This document shows, piece after piece, positions 1 to 8,984 of a DNA stretch of 64,000 bases; the stretch's first letter is position 1, and each line of letters starts with the position of its first letter. This stretch comes from Mesorhizobium onobrychidis (GTDB lineage: Bacteria > Pseudomonadota > Alphaproteobacteria > Rhizobiales > Rhizobiaceae), in contig NZ_CP062229.1 in the NCBI RefSeq assembly GCF_024707545.1, forward strand, positions 2,213,501 through 2,277,500, written 5' to 3'. The translations under genes and the position numbers were made by a program. The notes under the pieces are model-generated. The model was given only the letters and a program-made list of their open reading frames with translations, was not told where the DNA came from and searched no databases.

Positions 1-869
1 ATGGCCGAAGGATGACCACGCGCGCGGTGCCGGAGACTTCCATCGACGACGTCGTCCGCGCCATGGTCGGCCGGAACCTCGAAATCTTCGCAGCCGAGAC
101 GGCGCTCGTGCCGGGTCCGGTGGCGCTTGCAGTCCGTGGCAACGGAGCCAAGGGCAAATCTCGACATCTGGAGCTTGAAATACGTTTCGGTGAGGTCGTC
201 GGTCTCGCGGGCCTGATGGGATCGCGCCGCAGCGAGCTTGCACGCAGCCTCGTCGGCCTGCGGCAGCCGTCTGGAGGAACTGCGATCGAGATCAAGGGCC
301 GTCCGACGCGCCTGCGTGGTCTCCGCGACGCGATGGCGCGCGGCATCGCCTATGTGCCGGACGATCGCAAAGCGGAAGGCCTGTTCCTGTCGATGTCGGT
401 CACCGATAATTTCGTCGTGACTGCGCTTCGCCGCTTTGCGCGGCTCGGTTGGATTGAGAGGGCGGCGGCGACGGCGGCGGCGGGTAGGGCGGTCGAACGC
501 TTCCGGATACGAGTGCCGAGCCTTGCGGCGGCGGCTGGAAAACTCAGCGGCGGCAACCAGCAGAAACTGATGCTGTCGAAGTGGCTTGCGAGCGACCCGG
601 CGATCGTCGTGATTGACGAGCCGACCAAGGGCGTCGACGTCGAAGCGAAAAGGGAGATCCACAAGGAAATCCGCCGCCTCGCTGCTGCCGGTAAGGCGAT
701 TCTCTTGATCTCCTCTGACCTCCCGGAGCTCTTCACCATCTCCGATCGGATCGTCGTCATGCGAGAGGGACAGATCGTCGGCGATCTCCCGACACGTTTG
801 GCAACGGAAGAGAGTGTAATGGCTCTTGCCTCCGGCATCGGTCACAAGCGCGAAGGGGAGGCGGCATGA
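1..869 (+). CDS. CUT2 sugar ABC transporter ATPase, C-terminal part (RbsA-like)
   Basis: ATPase of a ribose/xylose-type importer; the first nucleotide-binding domain lies before the window. The second domain is complete: degenerate P-loop GLMGSRRSEL (about residues 67-76 from the Met at 12), signature LSGGNQQK, Walker B VVIDEPTKGVDV, then SSDLPEL in place of a switch His, all normal for the C-terminal half of RbsA proteins. The frame is open to base 1, so the Met at 12 is internal rather than the start. The stop overlaps the permease start as ATGA at 866, so the two are translationally coupled. The sugar cannot be read from the sequence. Confidence 0.93.
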   Translation, partial: GRRMTTRAVPETSIDDVVRAMVGRNLEIFAAETALVPGPVALAVRGNGAKGKSRHLELEIRFGEVVGLAGLMGSRRSELARSLVGLRQPSGGTAIEIKGRPTRLRGLRDAMARGIAYVPDDRKAEGLFLSMSVTDNFVVTALRRFARLGWIERAAATAAAGRAVERFRIRVPSLAAAAGKLSGGNQQKLMLSKWLASDPAIVVIDEPTKGVDVEAKREIHKEIRRLAAAGKAILLISSDLPELFTISDRIVVMREGQIVGDLPTRLATEESVMALASGIGHKREGEAA

Positions 870-1852
870 GCGTCGACGAGGTCGGTCGGTGGCCTTCGCG
901 TTTCGGCAGCCGTGTCCTTCGGCGCTTCGTCGAGACGCGCGAGTTGACGCTACTGGTTCTTATCGTTGCGATCATCGTCGGAATGTCGCTGGCTTCGCCG
1001 GTCTTCCTGTCGCTGGCGAACTTCCGTGCGATAGCCATCGGCATGGCGCCGACCGTGATCATCGCTGTGGGCATGACGGTGCTCCTGGTCTCTGGTGGAT
1101 TCGATCTCTCGGTCGGCTCCGTGCTGGCGCTAGCGAGTACCGTGGCGGCGCTTCTTCTGTTAAGCGGCGCCTCCATCCCGCTGGCGATTCTTGGTGCGCT
1201 TGCTCTTGGCGTCATCATCGGCCTTGCCAACGGCATCGTCGTCACCAGGATCGGTGTCAATCCCCTGGTCGCCACTCTCGGCTCGATGTCGATCGCCCGC
1301 GGGATCGCCTTGGTGCTGACCGAAGGATTCTCGCTCAGCAATCTACCGCCGGCCTTCGGGTGGGCCGGCCGCGCCGAGATTCTCGGCCTGCCGTTTCTTC
1401 TTTGGGTCGCGCTCGCACTGGTGGTCGTCTTTGACCTCGCCATGCGGCATGGAAGCTTCTTCCGGCAACTCTACTACATCGGCTCGAACGAGAAGGCGGC
1501 GCGTCTCTCGGGTTTGGCCGTCAATCGCGTCCGCACACTCGCCTACATGCTGAGCGGACTGCTCGCCGCGCTTGCCGGCGTCCTCCTCGCCTCGCGGCTG
1601 ATGAGCGGTACGCCTACAGCCGGCAACGCGCTCGAATTGCAGGTGCTCGCAGCCGCCGTGATCGGCGGCGCAAGTCTGCGCGGCGGGGAGGGCACCGTCC
1701 TGGGCGCGTTTCTCGGCGTCATCTTCGTCGCCTTGATCAACAACGCCATGACCATGCTCGCCGTGTCGATCTACTGGCAGATGATCGTCACCGGCGCCGT
1801 TCTTGTCCTGGCCGTTGCGCTCGACATGCTGGTGCGCCGCGGCGACGGGTAA
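866..1852 (+). CDS. CUT2 sugar ABC transporter permease (RbsC-like)
   Basis: Inner-membrane channel subunit of the importer, 328 aa, the usual length for the family. Multiple hydrophobic segments are visible, with the conserved VSGGFDLSVGS stretch near residue 75 typical of RbsC/XylH-type permeases (BPD_transp_2). It starts inside the stop of the ATPase gene and is followed by the binding protein, so gene order is ATPase-permease-binding protein. Confidence 0.93.
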   Translation: MSVDEVGRWPSRFGSRVLRRFVETRELTLLVLIVAIIVGMSLASPVFLSLANFRAIAIGMAPTVIIAVGMTVLLVSGGFDLSVGSVLALASTVAALLLLSGASIPLAILGALALGVIIGLANGIVVTRIGVNPLVATLGSMSIARGIALVLTEGFSLSNLPPAFGWAGRAEILGLPFLLWVALALVVVFDLAMRHGSFFRQLYYIGSNEKAARLSGLAVNRVRTLAYMLSGLLAALAGVLLASRLMSGTPTAGNALELQVLAAAVIGGASLRGGEGTVLGAFLGVIFVALINNAMTMLAVSIYWQMIVTGAVLVLAVALDMLVRRGDG

Positions 1853-1895
1853 GCCAAGGGCCCATTGGGCTCCAATCGAAGAAGGGAGGAAAGTG

Positions 1896-2894
1896 ATGAC
1901 GACACTCGATCTCGACCGCCGCAGCCTGATGAAGCTCGGCGGCATTGGCCTCGCCGGGACGGGGCTCGGCCTCGTACCCCAATTCAGCGATGAAGCGCTC
2001 GCCCAGAGCGAGGGCATGGAATACGTGTTTCTCTCCATCGTCACGCAGGTGCCGTTCTGGGTCGACCACCGCAAAGCTCTCGAAGACGCCGCTAGATCGC
2101 TGAACATCAAGACGAGCTTCACCGGCCCGCTCGACTTCGACACCGTCGCCCAGGCGCGGCAACTCGATGAGCTGATCGCGCGGAAGCCGGCCGGCCTCCT
2201 GATCTTTCCTGGCGACGCCGCCTCGCTTGCGGCCGGCATCGACCGCGCCGTCGATGCAGGAATTCCGGTCGCCATGATCATCGGCGACGCGCCGGGCACC
2301 AAGCGCGCCGTGTATCTCGGCATCTCGAACCTCGAAGCCGGCAAGGTCGGGGGCAAGATGCTTGCCGAGGCGATCGGCGGCAAAGGCAAGGTGATCCTCG
2401 GTTCGTTCCCCGCGCCTTCGGTTCTGGAGCGGGTCGAAGGCTACAAGGCCTACTTCAAGGAATCCGCGTCCGAAATCGAAGTAGTCGACGTGGTCAACGA
2501 CAAAGCGGACCCGTCTTACGCCCCCACGGCCTACAGCCAGTCACTCCTCGCTCATCCTGACGTGGTCGGTATCGGCGGCACCGACGGCGACAGCGGCAAA
2601 GGTGCTGCCATCGCGGTGCATGAGACCGGTCGCCAAGGCCAGGTCAAGATCGTCGCGATGGACCGGAACGACGACATGCTTCCCTACATAGAGGACGGAA
2701 CGATCGTCGGCGCCGTGGTTCAAAAATCCTATGTCGAAGCTTTTCTCGCCGTGCATCTCCTTCATTGGCTGAATACCGATGGCATGAAGGTCGTGCCGGA
2801 CTACAAAGCGGCTGGCGTCAACCCCTTGCCGGAAAAAGTCGAGACTGGCGTGATGCGCCTTACCAAGGATAACGTCGCCCAATTCAAACACTGA
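1896..2894 (+). CDS. CUT2 sugar ABC transporter periplasmic binding protein
   Basis: Periplasmic receptor of the importer, 332 aa (Peripla_BP_4 type). The start at 1896 is chosen because GGGAGGAAA lies 6-8 nt upstream; an in-frame start at 1803 would lie inside the permease gene. The N-terminus has a twin-arginine-like signal (DRRSLMKLGG, hydrophobic stretch, then ALAQ), so Tat export is likely. Typical receptor motifs follow: LIARKPAGLLIFPGDA and VGIGGTDGDSGKGAAIAV. Last gene of the operon. Confidence 0.92.
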   Translation: MTTLDLDRRSLMKLGGIGLAGTGLGLVPQFSDEALAQSEGMEYVFLSIVTQVPFWVDHRKALEDAARSLNIKTSFTGPLDFDTVAQARQLDELIARKPAGLLIFPGDAASLAAGIDRAVDAGIPVAMIIGDAPGTKRAVYLGISNLEAGKVGGKMLAEAIGGKGKVILGSFPAPSVLERVEGYKAYFKESASEIEVVDVVNDKADPSYAPTAYSQSLLAHPDVVGIGGTDGDSGKGAAIAVHETGRQGQVKIVAMDRNDDMLPYIEDGTIVGAVVQKSYVEAFLAVHLLHWLNTDGMKVVPDYKAAGVNPLPEKVETGVMRLTKDNVAQFKH

Positions 2895-2907
2895 GCGACA
2901 GGCCGGG

Positions 2908-2924
2908 CCGCGGACCTTCCGCGG
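2908..2924 (+). terminator. GC-rich hairpin after the binding-protein gene
   Basis: Perfect 7-bp inverted repeat CCGCGGA/TCCGCGG with a 3-nt loop, 14 nt after the stop codon. There is no T-run, so it may be a processing or Rho-assisted end rather than a classic intrinsic terminator. Confidence 0.4.
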
Positions 2925-3155
2925 TCCGGCGGGCGCGCGGGCCGGGTGCGGCTGATTGCATGTCCTTATCATCGTCGGGAGACGAAGATCGAGCGCTGGC
3001 TGTTGTTTCAGCGGCGGCGGGGGGAATCGGCCGTGCCCTCGCGGAGGGCTTCGTTGGGGCCGGCCTTCCTGCTCCGGCAAGTCCGTATCTAGCTTGAATT
3101 CCGCAGCCGGCGGTTCCGTTAAGACCGGCTCGGCGCTATCTGGCCGATGATTTAC

Positions 3156-4238
3156 CTAGAGCCTGCAACTGCGCCCCTGACCGTCGAAAACATGAGCGTC
3201 GGCCGGGTCGAAGCGGAAGCGGACAGACGAACCGATCGTTGCGGCCGGTTTGCCTTGCAGTTCCACTGTCACGAGCTGGGGCAGGCCGTCGACCTTCAGG
3301 TAGAGCAGACTCGTGCCGCCGAGCCGCTCGACGAGGACGATCTCGGCCGCAATGCCCTTGTCCTCGACAAGCGAAATGGCGTTGGGACGCACGCCGATCT
3401 CCGCGGTGCCGCCGGGCGCGAGGCGCAGGCCTTCGCGCGTGGAGAAGAGCGGCTGGCGGTCCGCCGCGAGACGGAAGGCGATGGCATCGCCCACGCGCTC
3501 CGCGACGGCCGGAAGAAAGTTCATCCTCGGCTGGCCGAGAAAGCCGGCGACGAAGCGGTTGGCCGGCCGCTCGTGGAGATCGAGCGGCCGGCCTTGTTGC
3601 ACGACCCGGCCCTTGTCCAGGATGACGATGCGGTCCGCCAGCGTCATCGCCTCGACCTGGTCATGCGTGACATAGATCATGGTTGTTTCGAGCTGCCTGT
3701 GGAGCCGCGCGATCTCGACGCGCATCTGCGCGCGCAGGTCGGCATCGAGATTGGAGAGCGGCTCGTCGAACAGGAAGACATCGGGTTTGCGCACGATCGC
3801 CCGGCCGATCGCCACGCGCTGGCGCTGGCCTCCGGAAAGCTCGCGCGGCTTGCGCGACAGGAGCTCCTCCAGGCGCAATATGGCCGCCGCCTCGACGACC
3901 TTCCGGTCGATCTCGGCCCGGGCCGTGCCGAGCATCTTCAGGGCGAAGCCCATATTCTCGGCCACGCTCATATGCGGGTAGAGTGCATAGGACTGGAACA
4001 CCATCGCAATGCCGCGGTCGGCCGCCGCCACGTTGTTCATAGGCCTGCCGCCGATGCAGACTTCGCCCGAACTGACGGATTCCAGCCCGGCGATCATCCG
4101 GAGCAAAGTAGACTTGCCGCAGCCCGAGGGGCCGACGAAGACGACGAACTCGCGGTCGTTCACGGTCAGCGACACGTCGCGCACGGCCTCGACACGGCCA
4201 AAAGTCTTCGAGACGTTCTTCAGTTCGACGGACGCCAA
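3156..4238 (-). CDS. CUT1 ABC transporter ATPase (UgpC/MalK type)
   Basis: Energy-coupling subunit of a second carbohydrate-type importer, 360 aa. Motifs in order: Walker A GPSGCGKST (residues 36-44), signature LSGGQRQRVAIGRA, Walker B VFLFDEPLSNLDA, switch YVTHDQVEAM, then a C-terminal TOBE region. No ATG fits the family N-terminus. A TTG at 4238 starts the conserved ASVELKNVSKTF stretch, has AAGGGG about 8 nt upstream and lies 1 nt after the upstream stop, so TTG is the most likely start. Last gene of an operon running 7789 to 3156. Confidence 0.93.
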   Translation of the reverse strand: MASVELKNVSKTFGRVEAVRDVSLTVNDREFVVFVGPSGCGKSTLLRMIAGLESVSSGEVCIGGRPMNNVAAADRGIAMVFQSYALYPHMSVAENMGFALKMLGTARAEIDRKVVEAAAILRLEELLSRKPRELSGGQRQRVAIGRAIVRKPDVFLFDEPLSNLDADLRAQMRVEIARLHRQLETTMIYVTHDQVEAMTLADRIVILDKGRVVQQGRPLDLHERPANRFVAGFLGQPRMNFLPAVAERVGDAIAFRLAADRQPLFSTREGLRLAPGGTAEIGVRPNAISLVEDKGIAAEIVLVERLGGTSLLYLKVDGLPQLVTVELQGKPAATIGSSVRFRFDPADAHVFDGQGRSCRL

Positions 4239-4239
4239 G

Positions 4240-4668
4240 TCACGACCCCTTCGCAGCGACGGCCCACATTTCGATCTCCACCAGGAAGCCTGGGAGAAGA
4301 AAGAGCGGACTGCACGGCAGTGCGCACGGGCAGCGGCTCTACCATCACCTTCTCGTAGACGGCGCTGAAGCGCGCCCAATGGCGAAGATCGGTGAGGTAG
4401 ACGTTGACCTTGAAGACGTCGCGCGGCCCGCAATCAGCGGTGGCCAGCTGCCCTTCGCAGTTCTGCAGCGTCGCGGCGGCCTGCTCCTCGATCGTATCGC
4501 CCACGACATTGCCGTCCATGTCGACGGCGACCTGGCCGGAAATGACGACGAGATGACGGGCGTCCACCTGCAGCACCGGCGAATAGGGGCGGCGGTTACA
4601 TGCTGGGTCGCGCCGCGCGGGCGGCTCTTCAGCGGATGCAGCGCTTCGTTGCCGATTGTCTCGTCCAC
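4240..4668 (-). pseudogene. RidA (YjgF/UK114) family protein, two frameshifts
   Basis: RidA proteins deaminate reactive enamine/imine intermediates. Conceptual translation needs two one-base corrections. The first is near 4590: ...TQHVTAAP, then the frame changes to YSPVLQVDARHLVVISGQ. The second is near 4310: ...VRTAVQSAL, then the frame changes to FLPGFLVEIEMWAVAAKGS. With both repaired the protein is full length and ends 1 nt before the ATPase start, exactly where an operon gene should. Start is probably the GTG at 4668, 4 nt after the permease stop. Either a recent pseudogene or two sequence errors. Confidence 0.8.
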
Positions 4669-4672
4669 GATG

Positions 4673-5560
4673 CTATCCCTTGACCGAGCCGTTGAGCAGG
4701 CCTTCGACGACAAAGCGCCATACGAGGACGACCAGCACCAGGGTCGGAACGATTGCGATGAAGATTGCCGTGTTGAGCAGGCTCCACGAGACATCGGTGT
4801 TGCGCGCCAGGGCAGCCATCACCACCGATACCGGCCGGGTGGCGGCGTCGCCGGACAAGACCATGGAGAACATGAATTCGGAATAGGAGAGCATGAAGGC
4901 GAACAGGCCGGTCGCGCCGATCGACGGCAAGGCGAGCGGCAACGCGACGCGCAGGAAGGCCTGCAGACGACTGCAATGGTCGAGGACTGCAGCCTCGAAC
5001 AGCTCCTGCGGCATCTTGCGGAAGAAGACGGAGAGGATCAGCACGGTGAAGGGCAGGGCCTTGGCTGTGTGGACGAGGATGATCCCGATCCGGGTTCCGG
5101 TCAGCCCCAGGCCCTCGAGCATCATGTAGATCGGGGTCACCAGAGCTACCGCCGGAACCAGCGGCGACAGGATCAGGAACATGAAGCTGAGCTTCTTTCC
5201 GGGAAATGCATGGCGCGCGTAGATGAAGGCTGCAGGTGCGCCGAGGAGCATGTTGAGCAGCATTGCGCTCAACGCAATGATCGAAGAATTGACAAGGCTC
5301 TGCGGCACCTGGCGCGCGGCGTCCGAGATCATCGCGCGGTTGGCGCTTGCCTGCCGGTAGGATGCCGGCAACTCGCCGGTTAAGACATAGCGATAGCTTT
5401 CGAGGCTCGGTCCCTCGGAAAGAACGCTGCGGTTGGGGTCAAGCAGAATGCGGTCCGGTACCAGGCTGCCATAGAGCGCAAGCGCCACCGGCCCACCGGT
5501 GAAGAGCAGGATCAGCGCAGCGAAGAGGAAGGTGAGCAGCGGATTGCGGCGGCCTGGCAT
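4673..5560 (-). CDS. CUT1 ABC transporter permease (MalG-like)
   Basis: Inner-membrane permease, 295 aa, with an N-terminal hydrophobic segment (FLFAALILLFTGGPVALALY) and further membrane spans. The cytoplasmic EAA loop, which docks on the ATPase, is EAAVLDHCSRLQAFLRVALP. The order MalF-like then MalG-like is the normal one for this class. Starts 1 nt after the stop of the MalF-like gene. Confidence 0.93.
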   Translation of the reverse strand: MPGRRNPLLTFLFAALILLFTGGPVALALYGSLVPDRILLDPNRSVLSEGPSLESYRYVLTGELPASYRQASANRAMISDAARQVPQSLVNSSIIALSAMLLNMLLGAPAAFIYARHAFPGKKLSFMFLILSPLVPAVALVTPIYMMLEGLGLTGTRIGIILVHTAKALPFTVLILSVFFRKMPQELFEAAVLDHCSRLQAFLRVALPLALPSIGATGLFAFMLSYSEFMFSMVLSGDAATRPVSVVMAALARNTDVSWSLLNTAIFIAIVPTLVLVVLVWRFVVEGLLNGSVKG

Positions 5561-5561
5561 C

Positions 5562-6440
5562 TCAGTCGCCCTCGAACAGGTCGGACGGCAAGGCGCGGGT
5601 GATCGCCAGGATCATCACTGCGGAGATCGCCACGACGATGAAGGCGACCGCCGAGCCCGTGCCGAAGTCGTACATCGAGAAGCTTTCCTTCCAGATCTGG
5701 AAGGAGAGCAGCGTGGTGGCCGTGCCGGGCCCGCCGCCAGTCATGGCGTAGACGAGGTCGTAGGTCGTGAAGGCCGCCAGGGCATTGTAGATCAGGAGCA
5801 CCACGATCATCGGCTTGATCTCTGGAAGGATCACATGGCGGAAGCGCCGGGCCGTACTGCGGCAATCGATCGCCGCGGCCTCCAGCGTCTCCGAATTGAT
5901 CGCCGAAAGCGCCGCCATGATGAGCACCACGGCGAAGGGGATCTGAGTCCAGACATGCGCCACCACGACTGAGATCAGCGCGAGCTTCGGCGAGGTAAGC
6001 CAGGGAATGGAGCCGTCGATCGCCCCCAGCGCGCGCAGCGTGCCGTTGAGCACGCCGAAACTGGGATGGAACACCCAGATCCACAGCACCGCGCTGATTG
6101 CCCCGGGCAGCACCCAGGGCAGGAGCACGATCGAGCGGACGATTTTCGAGCCGAAGAACCGGCGCTGGAGGAACAGGGCGGTCAAGGTGCCGAGCACCAC
6201 CACGAGGGGGGCGGCAATCGCGGTGAAGAGCAGGGAATTGTAAAGCGCATCGAGGAAATAACCGCTCTTGACCACGCGGACATAGTTGTCGATGCCCGTA
6301 AACGGCGTGTCGGGGAAAAGCAGCAGCACCGAATGCATGCTGGTCCACAGCGCATAGGCGATCGGATAGATCGTCATCAGCGCGACCGGCAGCAGCGCCG
6401 GCAGGAGCCAGATGGCCGGAAAGCGTTGCGTGGTCCACAT
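5562..6440 (-). CDS. CUT1 ABC transporter permease (MalF-like)
   Basis: First permease of the CUT1 importer, 292 aa. The short cytoplasmic N-terminus (MWTTQRFPAIW) leads into a hydrophobic segment, and the EAA loop reads EAAAIDCRSTARRFRHVILP. Lies 68 bp downstream of the binding-protein gene with no obvious terminator, so it is probably in the same transcript. Confidence 0.93.
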   Translation of the reverse strand: MWTTQRFPAIWLLPALLPVALMTIYPIAYALWTSMHSVLLLFPDTPFTGIDNYVRVVKSGYFLDALYNSLLFTAIAAPLVVVLGTLTALFLQRRFFGSKIVRSIVLLPWVLPGAISAVLWIWVFHPSFGVLNGTLRALGAIDGSIPWLTSPKLALISVVVAHVWTQIPFAVVLIMAALSAINSETLEAAAIDCRSTARRFRHVILPEIKPMIVVLLIYNALAAFTTYDLVYAMTGGGPGTATTLLSFQIWKESFSMYDFGTGSAVAFIVVAISAVMILAITRALPSDLFEGD

Positions 6441-6508
6441 GGGCAGGTCCGCTTTTCGGTTGGACGGCGAGCGGCCGGTATCGGCAACTCGCCGCTTTTA
6501 TCGCGGAC

Positions 6509-7789
6509 CTAGCGGCTGGCGAACTGTTCCCGCATCTGGTTCCAGCGCTCCGCGCCGTCCTTCATGACCTGCTCGACGGGAGCTTCGCCGACCATGGCCT
6601 TGGCGAGCAGCGGGCGGAAATAGGCCGACCATTGCGAGCCCCACTCCGTCCAGGTCCCCGCCCGCGCCGTCGCGACCTGCTGCTTCAGCGTCGGCACGTC
6701 GATCCATTTGCCCCAGGCTTCAATGACCGACTGGTCCTCGAACAGGGGAAGCTGCCCGAAGCCGAGGCCCTTCTCTGCGGCCCAGCGCTTGGCGACCGTA
6801 TAGGGCTTGCCGGCCATGAAGTTGATGAACTTCCAGGCGGCTTCGGCGCGTGCCGGATCGGCCGCCGTCTTCGCCGTCACCGCATAGAATTTCGAGAAGC
6901 CGAGCGTGGTGTGCGCCTCGCCCGGCATAGGCGCCAGAGCGAACTGGCCGGCGAGCGGCTGGTCGGCCGCGTTGTTCATCGCCGCCAGCACATAGTTGAA
7001 GACGACGGTGAAGGCGTGCTGGCCGGTGTTCATCGCCAGGATGATCTTCGACTCATGCGTTTCCGGTTGTACCAGCCCCTTGGAGAAGGCGTCGGCAAGC
7101 CACTGCAGTTGCTTGTAGGCGCCGTTCTCTGGATTATCGAAAGCGGCCTTCTGCTCGGCATCGAAGAGTTGCGCGCCGCGGCCATAGGCCTGCGCCACGA
7201 AGGCGTCGAAGAAGTTCGGGAGCTCCTGATTGTATTCATAGGAAATCGGATGCTCCATGCCGCCAGCCTTGAGCTCTTCGGCAGCCGCGGTTACCTCCTC
7301 CCAGGTCTTGGGCACGGCGATGCCCTTATCCTCAAGGATCTTCTTGTTATAGATGAAGGAGATCGTATCGGCGTAATAGGGAAGGCCGTAGAGCTTGCCC
7401 TTGTAGGTCATGTCGCTCAACGCAAAGCCGGCAATGTCCTTCTTCAGGTCGTCCACCGCGCCTGCCGGCGCGATGTCGTCCAGTGGCGCCACGAATCCGC
7501 CTGCGGCCCAGGCTGGCAACCAATCCTGGCCGCCATAGATTACGTCGGTGGGTGTACCGCCACGAAAGCGCAGGACGAGGCTGTCCTGATAGTCCGGCCA
7601 GGTGTAGTCGGTGACCTCTACCTTGATACCCGGATTGGCTGCCTCGAACTTCTTGACGTTGTCCTGAATGGTTTCAAGGGAATAGTTCCAGACCGCGAAC
7701 TCCAGCGTGATGTCCTCGGCCAGGGTCGGATTCGTCAAGAAAGCGCCGGAAACCAGCACTGCAGCGGTCAACAGCTTACAGAGTTTCAT
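6509..7789 (-). CDS. CUT1 ABC transporter substrate-binding protein (family 1)
   Basis: Periplasmic receptor of the second importer, 426 aa. Start at 7789 chosen because GGGAGGA lies just upstream and it gives a clean Sec signal peptide (MKLCKLLTAAVLVSGAFLTN, cleavage after PTLA). The mature part has the solute-binding family 1 pattern: IKVEVTDYTWPDYQDSL, GTPTDVIYGG and INFMAGKPY. First gene of its operon and divergent from a creatininase-family gene, so the ligand may be an amide or sugar-amide; that is inference only. Confidence 0.92.
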   Translation of the reverse strand: MKLCKLLTAAVLVSGAFLTNPTLAEDITLEFAVWNYSLETIQDNVKKFEAANPGIKVEVTDYTWPDYQDSLVLRFRGGTPTDVIYGGQDWLPAWAAGGFVAPLDDIAPAGAVDDLKKDIAGFALSDMTYKGKLYGLPYYADTISFIYNKKILEDKGIAVPKTWEEVTAAAEELKAGGMEHPISYEYNQELPNFFDAFVAQAYGRGAQLFDAEQKAAFDNPENGAYKQLQWLADAFSKGLVQPETHESKIILAMNTGQHAFTVVFNYVLAAMNNAADQPLAGQFALAPMPGEAHTTLGFSKFYAVTAKTAADPARAEAAWKFINFMAGKPYTVAKRWAAEKGLGFGQLPLFEDQSVIEAWGKWIDVPTLKQQVATARAGTWTEWGSQWSAYFRPLLAKAMVGEAPVEQVMKDGAERWNQMREQFASR

Positions 7790-7842
7790 CGAGACTCCTC
7801 CCTTCGCCTCGGCGCACCTTCGAGCCTTGATCCGCCGGCGCA

Positions 7843-7902
7843 ACCATCAAATGGTCGTTGACTCAGGGCTCTGCGGTTGGACAATATGAACCGATCATGA
7901 TC
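7843..7902. promoter_or_regulatory. Divergent control region with two small palindromes
   Basis: The 199-bp gap between the CUT1 operon (leftward) and the creatininase gene (rightward) holds ACCAT-CAA-ATGGT at 7843-7855 and GATCATGATC at 7893-7902. A TTGACT at 7858-7863 could be a -35 element for rightward transcription, but the matching -10 is poor. These palindromes are plausible sites for the GntR-type regulator encoded at 8985. Confidence 0.35.
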
Positions 7903-7988
7903 AATTGCAACCTTTTTGAATGGCTTTGGAGACGTAAGCGCGCCAGGATTTTCGATGATGCGCCGCCCGACTTTAGGAGATGGATCAA

Positions 7989-8768
7989 ATGCGGTGGGAA
8001 GAACTGAGCTCTCCGGATGTTGCATCGCTTGATCGGGAGCGCACCGTGGTCATGCTGCCGTTGGGCTCGGTCGAGCAGCACGGCAATCATATGCCACTCG
8101 GTACCGACACCATGCTCGCCCATGCCGTTTCCTTGGCGGCGGCGGAACGAGCCCGCGACGCCGTGGTGCTGCCGTCACCCTGGTTCGGCTTCTCGGTGCA
8201 CCACATGCGTTTCCCCGGCAGTGTCACGTTGAGGGCCGAAACGCTGATCGCGGTGGCGGAGGACGTCGTCGCCTCGCTGGTGCAGCACGGTTTCCGCCGC
8301 ATCCTGATCGTCAACGGCCACGGCGGAAATGCCGGCGTCATCGATCTGTTGGCGTCCACGCTCGGATATCGGCACTACGGGGCCGCCAGGATCGCCGCAC
8401 TCACCTATTTCCATCTGGCACGTCAGGCGATCGCGGAACTGAGGCGATCGGAGCCCGGCGGCATGGGCCATGCCTGCGAATTCGAGACCGCGATGGTTCA
8501 GCATCTGCGCCCCGATCTGGTGAGGATCGAAAAGGCCGACGCGACCTATCCGGATCCTGGATCGGCGTATCTGACGACCGATCTCTTGGGGTCATCGGCG
8601 ATCCGCACCTATCATGATTTTGCGGACCTCTCGTCAAAGGGCACGCTCGGCGACCCTCTCCTCGCCAGCCCGGAGGCGGGTTCGGCCTTCTTCGAAGCCG
8701 TCGTCGGCGCGCTCGGCGCCTTCATCGAGGACTTTCGTGGCTGGCGGATTCCGGAATCGCCCAAATAA
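7989..8768 (+). CDS. Creatininase family amidohydrolase
   Basis: Metal-dependent cyclic-amide or peptide-type hydrolase, 259 aa. Metal-binding and active-site motifs are all present: GSVEQHGNHMPLGTD near residue 22, NGHGGN near residue 106 and HACEFETAM near residue 160. Start at 7989 preferred over the ATG at 7980 because AGGAG sits 9 nt upstream of 7989 but overlaps 7980. It could open a lactam or creatinine-like ring, or act like MftE-type proteins; nothing here fixes the substrate. Neighbouring transporters, a RidA remnant and a GntR regulator suggest a small catabolic unit. Confidence 0.88.
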   Translation: MRWEELSSPDVASLDRERTVVMLPLGSVEQHGNHMPLGTDTMLAHAVSLAAAERARDAVVLPSPWFGFSVHHMRFPGSVTLRAETLIAVAEDVVASLVQHGFRRILIVNGHGGNAGVIDLLASTLGYRHYGAARIAALTYFHLARQAIAELRRSEPGGMGHACEFETAMVQHLRPDLVRIEKADATYPDPGSAYLTTDLLGSSAIRTYHDFADLSSKGTLGDPLLASPEAGSAFFEAVVGALGAFIEDFRGWRIPESPK

Positions 8769-8984
8769 TCCAGCGCCTCGAGGTCGGTGTGATCGGGCTT
8801 GGCTCTTTCGGCCTGCGCCATGCGTTGATCTGTGCCGAGCATCTGTCCGACGCGTTTGCTGGATTGGTTGAAGCGGGCCTGCGCGTTGATGTCGAGTGCT
8901 GATTGCTCCAGATTGCGCACGAATGGTTGACTTGAGTTGACTGATTCTGCTTCTTGCCTAGTGTTTCACGGGACCTGACCTTCG

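Noticed and set aside
1343..2389. 348-codon minus-strand frame across the permease and binding-protein genes
   Set aside because: Antisense shadow of two well-supported genes; no domain pattern.
3147..4358. 403-codon plus-strand frame antisense to the ABC ATPase
   Set aside because: It is a shadow of the UgpC-type gene on the other strand; the composition is Arg/Asp-rich and no motifs are present.
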